This document shows, in pieces, positions 1 to 6,013 of a DNA stretch of 6,653 nucleotides. Each line of letters begins with the position of its first letter. Position 1 is the first letter of the stretch. Where the stretch lies: the NCBI GenBank assembly GCA_938028645.1, contig CALIMD010000285.1, positions 1 to 6,653 of the forward strand. Direction: 5' to 3'. A program made the translations under genes and the position numbers. Source of the DNA: an uncultured Alphaproteobacteria bacterium. Lineage in GTDB: Bacteria; Pseudomonadota; Alphaproteobacteria; Thalassobaculales; Thalassobaculaceae. The notes below the pieces were generated by a model. The model had not been told where the DNA came from and ran no database searches. It saw only the letters and a list, made by a program, of their open reading frames with translations.

Positions 1-444
1 GAAGATAGACCATTTCTTCAAAAATCAATCGCGTTAGTCGTTGATGGAAACGATAGTATTATCCTGGAAAATACTTTGAGAAATGAAATCTTGTCGATAG
101 CCGAGCAAAAACAAAAAAGTGTTGCGGTTCTCAAAAAAGCCGCTGAAATTGCCCCATCTATGGGATTAATTGGTACGCTTGTCGGTTTAATACAACTTTT
201 GGGAAATTTAGATTCCCCCGAGCAAATTGGCCCGGCGATGGCGGTAGCGCTTCTTACTACATTCTATGGGGCCGTGCTAGCGTATATGGTCTTTGCACCA
301 ATATCTGCAAAATTGGAAAACCACATTCGAAAACAAATTACAGTCTTAGACATTTATATAATTGGGGCAATATCAATCAGCAAACAAGAAAATGTTCATT
401 CATTAAAAACTTACTTGGGCGTTAAGTCCTATTTAAAGACATAG
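1..444 (+). CDS. motA: MotA/PomA-family flagellar stator subunit, 3' part only
   Basis: This is the C-terminal 147 codons of an inner-membrane stator protein of the MotA/TolQ/ExbB family. Its start lies left of the window. The frame is open from base 1, so a TTG at 76 is only an internal codon. The visible part starts in the cytoplasmic loop. It continues into TM3 (codons about 47-67, APSMGLIGTLVGL) and TM4 (about 77-103, GPAMAVALLTTFYGAVLAY), and ends in a charged cytoplasmic tail. Prolines at codons 52 and 78 match the positions of the conserved MotA prolines in TM3 and TM4. Known role: with MotB it forms the ion channel that drives rotor torque. TM3/TM4 look closer to the PomA/MotP (sodium-type) group than to E. 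coli MotA, and the long IGPAMAVALL stretch separates it from TolQ/ExbB. No motB follows; flbD comes next, so this motA sits in the structural/regulatory flagellar operon. The cytoplasmic residues that touch FliG are outside the window. Confidence 0.9.
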   Translation, partial: EDRPFLQKSIALVVDGNDSIILENTLRNEILSIAEQKQKSVAVLKKAAEIAPSMGLIGTLVGLIQLLGNLDSPEQIGPAMAVALLTTFYGAVLAYMVFAPISAKLENHIRKQITVLDIYIIGAISISKQENVHSLKTYLGVKSYLKT

Positions 445-447
445 TGA

Positions 448-482
448 TAAACGGCTGGTCAAATATTAAACACCCCCGTTTA
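448..482 (+). repeat. Weak inverted repeat between motA and flbD
   Basis: TAAACGG at 448-454 pairs perfectly with CCGTTTA at 476-482, leaving a 21-base loop. It lies just after the motA stop and before the flbD ribosome binding site. No U-run follows; the bases after it are an A-rich Shine-Dalgarno region. It is therefore a poor candidate for an intrinsic terminator. It could be a protein binding dyad or chance. Confidence 0.2.
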
Positions 483-492
483 ACCGGAAAAA

Positions 493-498
493 AAGGAG
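493..498 (+). promoter_or_regulatory. Shine-Dalgarno of flbD
   Basis: AAGGAG ends 6 bases before the ATG at 505. This is near-ideal spacing and the strongest ribosome binding site in the window. It supports the start of flbD at 505, which also gives the N-terminus (MRLL) expected for the family. Confidence 0.8.
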
Positions 499-504
499 AT
501 TAAA

Positions 505-1923
505 ATGCGGTTGCTAATAGTCGGTATGCTTGAAGGACATATCAGCGCCGCTGGCCAAATTGCCATATCACGCGGCGCAACAGTATCTCAAGTAGACAGT
601 GTTGACGCTGGATTACATTCTCTTCGAAGTGGGCAAGGTGCTGATTTGGTGATGATTGATATAAAACTTTCCATAGCCAAATTTATGAAAAGTATGAAAG
701 AAGAGCGTCTTAATACATCAGTGGTAGCTTGCGGAATTAGTAACGACCCTGATGCGGCGGTTGCCGCCATTAAAGCAGGGGCAAAAGAGTATATTCCTTT
801 GCCGCCCAACCCAGAGATGATTGCAGCAGTTCTTCAGGCTGTATCAGAGGAACAAACATCAGTAGTATTCAACGACCCATTGATGGCAGGAACCTTGAAA
901 CTAGCCGCCCAAATCGCTCCTTCTGAAGCCAGCGTGCTCATCACGGGCGAGTCCGGAACCGGCAAAGAAGTCATAGCGAAATATATTCACTCCAAGAGCA
1001 AACGTTCGAGCCAGAAGTTTGTCAGCGTCAACTGCGCAGCAATACCAGATAATCTTTTAGAGTCTGAACTTTTTGGCCACGAGAAGGGTGCATTTACGGG
1101 GGCTGTTGCTCGCCGGGTTGGGAAGTTTGAAGAAGCAGACGGGGGCACTTTACTCTTAGACGAAATTAGCGAAATGGATATCCGTCTTCAAGCCAAGTTA
1201 CTAAGAGCGATCCAAGAACGTGAAATAGACCGGGTTGGGGGATCACAACCCGTCAAAATAAATATTCGACTAATCGCAACCTCAAACAGGGACCTAGAAA
1301 AACATGTCCGGGATGAGAAATTCCGTGAAGATCTCTACTTTCGACTAAATGTCTTTAATCTCCAACTACCTGCCTTACGAGAGCGAACTGGTGATATACG
1401 AGTATTAGCAGAGTTTTTTGCGACTAAGTATGCTGAGGCAAACGGCGTACCCAATCGTCACATAAACGATCAAGCTATGAAGAGGCTCGAAGCGCATCAT
1501 TGGAGGGGTAATGTGCGCGAGCTGGAAAATACAATGCATCGAGCAGTGCTGCTTGCTACGGGAGACGAGATAGATGACACAGCTATCCTACTTACAGGGG
1601 AGAACCTTTTAGGAGGTAATAATGAAATACAATCTCCAGTATCTCCATTGGCATCCGCAGCGGTGGCGGCAACAGCTCCATCTCCAATAATAAAAAATGA
1701 GATAGTTAACGATACCACCGATAATAGTGAGGAGTTACTTGGGAAAACCGTAGCAGAAGTTGAGCAAAAATTAATCATTAATACCCTAAATCATTGCCTT
1801 GGAAATAGAACACATGCAGCCACAATACTGGGAATATCAATTCGTACCTTAAGAAACAAACTAAAAGCATATTCAGATGAAGGGATACAGGTTCCATCAC
1901 CTGGCGACTTGGAAAAGGTTTAA
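505..1923 (+). CDS. flbD: FlbD, sigma-54-dependent flagellar transcription activator
   Basis: This 472-residue bacterial enhancer-binding protein closely resembles Caulobacter FlbD as I remember it, from the MRLL start to the Fis-type end. Domains in order: a receiver-like domain (about 1-112), an AAA+ sigma-54 interaction domain (about 120-355), a low-complexity Ala/Ser/Pro linker (about 372-410), and a Fis-type helix-turn-helix (about 415-457, recognition helix near ISIRTLRNKLKAYS). The AAA+ core is complete: Walker A GESGTGKE at 148-155, GAFTGA sigma-54 loop at 195-200, Walker B LLLDE at 216-220, then the WRGNVRELEN segment. The receiver is degenerate. It keeps an Asp at the phosphoacceptor position (D52) but lacks the acidic pair after strand 1, and LPP replaces the usual KP. 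Known role: FlbD activates late (hook, filament) flagellar promoters and represses early ones, with FliX as regulator in Caulobacter. Here it is followed by flhA and preceded by motA. Start and identity are both well supported. Confidence 0.95.
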   Translation: MRLLIVGMLEGHISAAGQIAISRGATVSQVDSVDAGLHSLRSGQGADLVMIDIKLSIAKFMKSMKEERLNTSVVACGISNDPDAAVAAIKAGAKEYIPLPPNPEMIAAVLQAVSEEQTSVVFNDPLMAGTLKLAAQIAPSEASVLITGESGTGKEVIAKYIHSKSKRSSQKFVSVNCAAIPDNLLESELFGHEKGAFTGAVARRVGKFEEADGGTLLLDEISEMDIRLQAKLLRAIQEREIDRVGGSQPVKINIRLIATSNRDLEKHVRDEKFREDLYFRLNVFNLQLPALRERTGDIRVLAEFFATKYAEANGVPNRHINDQAMKRLEAHHWRGNVRELENTMHRAVLLATGDEIDDTAILLTGENLLGGNNEIQSPVSPLASAAVAATAPSPIIKNEIVNDTTDNSEELLGKTVAEVEQKLIINTLNHCLGNRTHAATILGISIRTLRNKLKAYSDEGIQVPSPGDLEKV

Positions 1924-1938
1924 ATGAAAACTCATTTA
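1921..1938 (+). other. Small hairpin at the flbD stop codon
   Basis: TAAATGA (1921-1927) and TCATTTA (1932-1938) form a perfect 7-bp stem with an AAAC loop, beginning on the flbD stop codon. It is AT-rich and followed by mixed A/T, not a clean U-run, so it would be a weak terminator at best. It may influence mRNA processing between flbD and flhA, or arise by chance in AT-rich DNA. Confidence 0.25.
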
Positions 1939-2074
1939 TTAAAATTATGTGTAGATTATTTATTCTGCTAACGTGGCACCAAAAATATACTTTCAACTTT
2001 CAAATTATTTTCTACAATTAATCAAGATGCCAAAACTAATAAAATTTTTGCCTCAAAAATGAGAATTGTTTAAA
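1924..2074 (+). promoter_or_regulatory. flbD-flhA intergenic region, possible flhA promoter
   Basis: This is the longest non-coding stretch in the window (151 bases) and is markedly AT-rich. It contains TGGCAC at 1974-1979, identical to a sigma-54 -24 element, but no GC at the -12 spacing. It also contains a tandem heptamer ACTTTCA at 1989-2002 and TACAAT at 2013-2018, one mismatch from a sigma-70 -10 box, though no convincing -35 lies 16-18 bases upstream. Its length, compared with the short junctions elsewhere in the run, suggests that flhA may have its own promoter or leader. I cannot pin down which element would act. Confidence 0.3.
2044..2060 (+). other. Small hairpin just upstream of the flhA start
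   Basis: ATTTTTG (2044-2050) and CAAAAAT (2054-2060) form a perfect 7-bp stem with a CCT loop, 14 bases before the flhA ATG and directly before the weak GAGAA ribosome binding site at 2061-2065. It is mostly A-U pairs, so its stability is low. It could mildly modulate flhA translation. It lacks a U-tail on the + strand. Confidence 0.25.
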
Positions 2075-4198
2075 ATGTCCGAAACCTCCAATGAAACAGC
2101 ACCAACTCAGCAAACCACTTTCGACACTTATGGTGCTGGCTTATTAGCGAAGATCACCAAGCGGAGCGATATAGCACTTGCTTTAGCGGTTGTTGCTATA
2201 CTGGCTGTGCTGATTTTGCCTATGCCAACGTGGTTGCTCGACCTTTCATTAGGCATTTCCATAGCATTCTCAGTACTGATTATGATGACAGTTTTGTTTA
2301 TAAATAAACCGCTAGATTTCAATGCATTTCCGATGATACTTCTTATAGCGACGATGCTTAGGCTGTCGCTTAACTTGGCGTCCACTCGCCTAATTTTAGC
2401 TGATGGCCATACCGGAACCGATGCTGCCGGACAGGTGATACAGGCCTTTGGACAGTTTATGATGAGCGGAAACCCTGTAATCGGGGTAATTGTTTTTTCA
2501 ATATTAATTATCGTTAATTTTATAGTAATCACAAAAGGGTCAGGCCGTATCGCAGAAGTTTCTGCTCGTTTTAGTCTAGATGCCATGCCTGGAAAGCAAA
2601 TGGCTATAGATGCTGATTTATCATCTGGTTTAATTAGTGAGGATGAAGCAAGAAAACGAAGAGAAGATCTCAGTTCAGAAAGCACTTTTTTTGGAGCGAT
2701 GGATGGCGCCTCAAAATTTGTTCGAGGTGATGCTGTGGCCGGGTTGCTTATAACTCTTATTAACGTCCTAGGGGGAATTATAATTGGAGTTGCACAACAA
2801 GACCTAACTTTTAAACAAGCATCACAAACCTACACACTTTTAACAGTGGGTGACGGCTTGGTAAGTCAAATTCCCGCCCTCATTGTTTCTACAGCGGCCG
2901 GCTTATTGGTTACAAAAAGTGGAACAACAGGCTCGACAGATAAAGCAGTTTTTAGCCAATTAGGAGGATATCCCAAGGCGTTAATGCTTTCCGCTGTTCT
3001 GATGGTTGGGCTTTCATTACTACCTGGTATACCTATGATACCTTTTATAGGGGTAGCGATTTGTATTGGTATAATCTGTTACTTTCTTTTTAGAGCTCAA
3101 TCTACCGAAGAAATTAAAAATGAGAAACTACTCGCAGAGGCTGCTAACGCTCCAATCGCTGAAGAACCTATATCATCAGCCCTCCATATAGATTTAGTTC
3201 GGCTGGAGCTAGGGTATGGATTATTGCCGTTAGTTAGTGAGGAAACGGAAAATTATAGGTTAACGGATCAAATAAAGGCACTTCGCAGACAAATCGCTAG
3301 CGAAAATGGATTTATTATGCCTCAAGTTCGTATTCAAGATAATCTTCAATTACCAGCAAATACTTATGTTGTTCGGATTAAGGAAATAGAAGTTGGTAGT
3401 AGCGATATAAGACCAAACCGCCTTTTAGTTATGGATTCCTCGGGAAACCCTATAGATCTACCCGGTACCGATACAGTAGAACCCACATTTGGGCTCCCAG
3501 CTATGTGGGTTGATCCTGAAAATCGAGAGGAAGCTACATTTAAGGGGTATACGGTTGTAGATCCAGCCACGGTAATCACTACTCATATTACCGAGTTGAT
3601 CAGAGATAACATGCAAGAATTATTGTCATATACCGAAACACAGAACCTTTTAGATGAATTACCAACTGAACACCAAAAGTTAGTAGCCGATGTCATACCT
3701 AATCAAATTTCCGTTGGTGGTGTCCAACGCGTTTTGCAAAACCTACTAGGGGAAAGGATTTCAATAAGAGACCTTCCGACTATACTTGAAGGAATTTCAG
3801 AGGCATGCGCGTTTACCCGCAATGCCACACAAATCACAGAACACGTAAGATCTCGCTTGGCAAGACAAATTAGCGAACAGAATTCTACCGATGATAATTT
3901 CATACCGCTTGTGACTCTTTCGACGGAATGGGAACAAGTTTTTGCTGAATCTATTATAGAGAACGGAGAAGAACGCCAACTCTCTATGGCCCCTAGCCAA
4001 CTTCAAAGCTTTATAAATAATGTTAGAACAGTGATGGACGATTATTCGGAAAAGGGAGAGAGCCCAGTAATGCTAACATCCCCAGCTATAAGGCCTTTCG
4101 TTAGATCTATAGTCGAACGCTTTAGACCCGAAACTGAAATAATGTCTCAGAATGAAATACATCCAAAAGCTAAAATTAAAACACTAGGGCAGATATAA
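2075..4198 (+). CDS. flhA: FlhA, flagellar type III export gate protein
   Basis: This is a full-length FlhA (707 residues from ATG 2075; family about 690-710). It forms the nonameric inner-membrane ring of the flagellar export gate. The membrane part (about 30-340) has evident hydrophobic segments near 33-51, 54-77, 135-153, 219-239, 266-281, 300-316 and 320-339, with an amphipathic stretch near 84-104. Between them lies the FHIPEP signature RIAEVSARFSLDAMPGKQ at 158-175, followed by MAIDAD. Other highly conserved strings are MLRLSLNLASTRLIL, FFGAMDGASKFVRGDA and VGDGLVSQIPALI. The C-terminal cytoplasmic domain (about 345-707), which docks chaperone-substrate complexes and FliJ, is complete and includes ITEHVRSRLARQI. 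ATG 2075 is preferred because GAGAA lies about 10 bases upstream. An in-frame TTG at 2066 would add three residues but lacks a ribosome binding site. Its stop TAA overlaps the ATG of a short ORF leading into flhF. No frame break or missing key motif was seen. Confidence 0.96.
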   Translation: MSETSNETAPTQQTTFDTYGAGLLAKITKRSDIALALAVVAILAVLILPMPTWLLDLSLGISIAFSVLIMMTVLFINKPLDFNAFPMILLIATMLRLSLNLASTRLILADGHTGTDAAGQVIQAFGQFMMSGNPVIGVIVFSILIIVNFIVITKGSGRIAEVSARFSLDAMPGKQMAIDADLSSGLISEDEARKRREDLSSESTFFGAMDGASKFVRGDAVAGLLITLINVLGGIIIGVAQQDLTFKQASQTYTLLTVGDGLVSQIPALIVSTAAGLLVTKSGTTGSTDKAVFSQLGGYPKALMLSAVLMVGLSLLPGIPMIPFIGVAICIGIICYFLFRAQSTEEIKNEKLLAEAANAPIAEEPISSALHIDLVRLELGYGLLPLVSEETENYRLTDQIKALRRQIASENGFIMPQVRIQDNLQLPANTYVVRIKEIEVGSSDIRPNRLLVMDSSGNPIDLPGTDTVEPTFGLPAMWVDPENREEATFKGYTVVDPATVITTHITELIRDNMQELLSYTETQNLLDELPTEHQKLVADVIPNQISVGGVQRVLQNLLGERISIRDLPTILEGISEACAFTRNATQITEHVRSRLARQISEQNSTDDNFIPLVTLSTEWEQVFAESIIENGEERQLSMAPSQLQSFINNVRTVMDDYSEKGESPVMLTSPAIRPFVRSIVERFRPETEIMSQNEIHPKAKIKTLGQI

Positions 4199-4245
4199 TG
4201 GCACCTCACAAATCAACCAAACGAGTATTTTGCCAATGCGTTTAA
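4198..4245 (+). other. Short ORF linking flhA and flhF, possible translational coupling
   Basis: An ATG at 4198-4200 overlaps the flhA stop in the form TAATG. It opens a 15-codon frame ending with TAA at 4243-4245, which is 7 bases past the A of the flhF start (4236). The peptide (MAPHKSTKRVFCQCV) resembles nothing I know and is unlikely to be functional as a protein. The arrangement would let ribosomes leaving flhA re-initiate, terminate next to the flhF start and re-initiate again. flhF itself lacks a convincing Shine-Dalgarno, so coupling is plausible but unproven. Confidence 0.3.
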
Positions 4246-5195
4246 AAACCTTTTCTGCGCCATCTATGACAGAGGCCTTAAAAATTGTTAAAGAACATTT
4301 TGGCGAAGAAGCAATTATTGTATCCTCAAAAAAAGCGGATAATGGTTCTGGAGTTTGTGTCACGGCTGCAATAGACAAAGACGAACTTTCCATTAATTCC
4401 AAAAACTTGCATGAGGTTAGTGAAGCCAATGATTTTGATATAATTACAGAAGCTCTAACACGGCACGGAACACCACCTAAAATATCTAGTCAAATAATGG
4501 ATATAATAAGTCAATTGGCTATAGAGGATGTCGATACAGCGCTTGCGACTTCAATGGATCAAGTTTTCAATTTTCAACAACTGCCAGGTGCTGAATCCCA
4601 AGGTATTTATATGTTAATTGGATTGCCCGGGGCTGGAAAAACAGTGACAACAGCTAAACTAGCTGCAAGAGCGGTAATGGCAGGAAAGAAAGTAAATGTA
4701 ATTAGCACTGATAAGGTTAGAGCAGGTGGTTTTGAACAATTAGAGGCCTTCACAAAAATCCTAAAAATAGACTTAATGAGCGCAAGCAGTCCAGCCTCAT
4801 TAAGAGATGCTATCATGGCAGGTAATTCCGAGTATCAAACGATAATAGATTGTGCTGGCGGCAACCCATTCAAACAAAACGATTTCAAAAGGCAACAGGA
4901 CCTCATTGAAGCCATTAACCCCAGAGTTATAATGCTTCTAGCTGACGGCACTGATCCCCTAGAGGCAAGTGACTTAGCCGAAGTGTACTCTGAATTGGGT
5001 GCAGAAAGTCTAATAGTTACACGGATAGATGTAGCACGACGACACGGATCGGTTCTAAGCGCAGCAGCAGGAGGAAACCTCAGTGTTTGTGGGATCGGTG
5101 TTGGCCCAAGCGTAAGTGATGGCTTACGACCAATTAACCCCGTATCGTTGGCACGTTTGTTGCTGGAGAATACAAGTTCGCGATTGAATAAATAA
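4236..5195 (+). CDS. flhF: FlhF, SRP-type GTPase for flagellar placement
   Basis: This 319-residue protein of the SRP GTPase family (Ffh, FtsY, FlhF) marks the site of flagellum assembly, normally a cell pole, and helps recruit early basal-body parts. The N-terminus MRLKTFSAPSMTEALKIVKEHFGEEAIIVSS is typical of FlhF. A variable linker and N-domain precede the G domain. Motifs: P-loop GLPGAGKT at 129-136, the region ISTDKVRAGGFEQL (G2-like, SRP style), G3-like DCAGGNP starting at 205, and G4-like TRID at 262-265 followed by ARRHGSVLSAA. The protein is short compared with gammaproteobacterial FlhF (over 400 residues), because the linker is small. ATG 4236 is chosen over TTG 4230 because it yields the family start; an ACGAG at 4221-4225 is the only weak ribosome binding site. 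It sits between flhA and flhG, the usual order. The G3 and G4 motifs differ from the DTAGR and TKxD of the wider family. Confidence 0.92.
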   Translation: MRLKTFSAPSMTEALKIVKEHFGEEAIIVSSKKADNGSGVCVTAAIDKDELSINSKNLHEVSEANDFDIITEALTRHGTPPKISSQIMDIISQLAIEDVDTALATSMDQVFNFQQLPGAESQGIYMLIGLPGAGKTVTTAKLAARAVMAGKKVNVISTDKVRAGGFEQLEAFTKILKIDLMSASSPASLRDAIMAGNSEYQTIIDCAGGNPFKQNDFKRQQDLIEAINPRVIMLLADGTDPLEASDLAEVYSELGAESLIVTRIDVARRHGSVLSAAAGGNLSVCGIGVGPSVSDGLRPINPVSLARLLLENTSSRLNK

Positions 5196-5206
5196 AAACC
5201 TTAATC

Positions 5207-5212
5207 GGGAGG
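5207..5212 (+). promoter_or_regulatory. Shine-Dalgarno of flhG
   Basis: GGGAGG lies 9 bases before the flhG ATG at 5222. A second ATG at 5217 lies only 4 bases after it, but opens an 18-codon frame ending at TAA 5271-5273. The longer spacing to 5222 is acceptable and only that frame encodes the ATPase. Confidence 0.65.
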
Positions 5213-5221
5213 TAATATGAG

Positions 5222-6013
5222 ATGGCTAAAGAAAACACCATGCGGCAACAAAATGGCGCAGACAGACAAGTAAACGATAATATAATAGCTGTGGCATCTG
5301 GCAAAGGTGGCGTGGGCAAAACATGGTTTTCTATTACTTTAAGTCATGCTTTTGCACTTAGAAGCTCCCGAGTTCTGCTTTTTGATGCTGATCTAGGACT
5401 GGCTAATGTTGATATCCAGCTAGGGTTAATGCCTCAAAGGGATATCGGAGGTGTGATTTCCGGAAAATTAACCATGAGCCAAGCAAAGACGAGATATGAA
5501 GAGGGAAAATTTGATGTGTTAGCGGGACATTCAGGTTCTGGAAACCTTGCTGCGCTCCCTCAAAATCAATTAATAAATTTGGGTGATGATTTAGTTGAGT
5601 TCTCTAAAAACTACGACAAAGTTATTATGGATCTTGGTGCGGGAATAGACCGCACCGTGCGCAATCTTTCTGGCAAAGCTGCTACGATTATAGTCATCGC
5701 AAATACCGAACCAACATCGCTTACTGACGCCTACGCATTTATAAAACTGTCCATACAAACTAATCCATCCGCCGATATAAGACTTGTGATAAATAATTGT
5801 GCAAGTCATATCGAAGGTCAACGAACCTACGAAACATTGAAAAAAGCTTGCGAAAGTTTTCTAAGATATTCCCCACCATTTTTGGGATCAATTCGCAGGG
5901 ACACTAAGGTGACTGAAGCCATACGTAGCCAAATCCCATTACTCACACGCCATCCAATGACTAATGCCGCCGAAGATGCTATTTTAATACTTGATCGCTT
6001 AATCGCGCCGTGA
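5222..6013 (+). CDS. flhG: FlhG/FleN, MinD-like ATPase controlling flagellar number
   Basis: This 263-residue P-loop ATPase of the MinD/ParA (SIMIBI) class restricts flagellar number, antagonises FlhF, and in some bacteria acts on the flagellar transcription activator. Motifs: deviant Walker A KGGVGKT at 28-34 with the signature lysine K28, Walker A' region FDADLGLANVD at 54-64, and Walker B-like IMDLGAGID at 135-143. The DLGLANVD string is typical of FlhG/YlxH. The N-terminal extension before the ATPase core is short (about 20 residues), and I do not see the DQAxxLR-type motif that stimulates FlhF in Geobacillus. The C-terminus ends in AEDAILILDRLIAP, a short helix that could be membrane-associating but is not clearly a full amphipathic targeting helix. 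It follows flhF by 26 bases with a good Shine-Dalgarno. Its stop overlaps the GTG of the next gene. A chromosome-partition ParA or MinD is less likely given the flagellar context. Confidence 0.92.
   Translation: MAKENTMRQQNGADRQVNDNIIAVASGKGGVGKTWFSITLSHAFALRSSRVLLFDADLGLANVDIQLGLMPQRDIGGVISGKLTMSQAKTRYEEGKFDVLAGHSGSGNLAALPQNQLINLGDDLVEFSKNYDKVIMDLGAGIDRTVRNLSGKAATIIVIANTEPTSLTDAYAFIKLSIQTNPSADIRLVINNCASHIEGQRTYETLKKACESFLRYSPPFLGSIRRDTKVTEAIRSQIPLLTRHPMTNAAEDAILILDRLIAP

Noticed and set aside
76..444. TTG at 76 as the true start of the first gene.
   Set aside because: The same frame is open back to base 1 and encodes MotA-like cytoplasmic-loop residues, so the gene is truncated by the window edge.
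448..482. An intrinsic terminator between motA and flbD.
   Set aside because: The stem is 7 bp with a 21-base loop and no U-run follows; the downstream bases form the flbD Shine-Dalgarno region.
1924..1971. A 15-codon ORF starting directly after the flbD stop (TAAATG).
   Set aside because: It has no recognisable product, no separate ribosome binding site, and ends far from the flhA start, so it offers no coupling role.
1974..1990. A complete sigma-54 promoter before flhA.
   Set aside because: TGGCAC is present, but the bases at the -12 position read ATATA and lack the GC pair at the required spacing.
2041..2054. TTTTTGC as a sigma-54 -12 element close to the flhA start.
   Set aside because: No GG lies at the -24 position; the bases there are AA.
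2128..2685. A 185-codon open frame on the minus strand inside flhA.
   Set aside because: It lies opposite the most conserved part of flhA, has Ser/Ile-rich composition typical of antisense of membrane-protein codons, and matches no family I know.
5217..5273. An alternative 18-codon ORF starting at ATG 5217.
   Set aside because: It is in another frame and ends quickly; the ATPase motifs are only in the frame from 5222.
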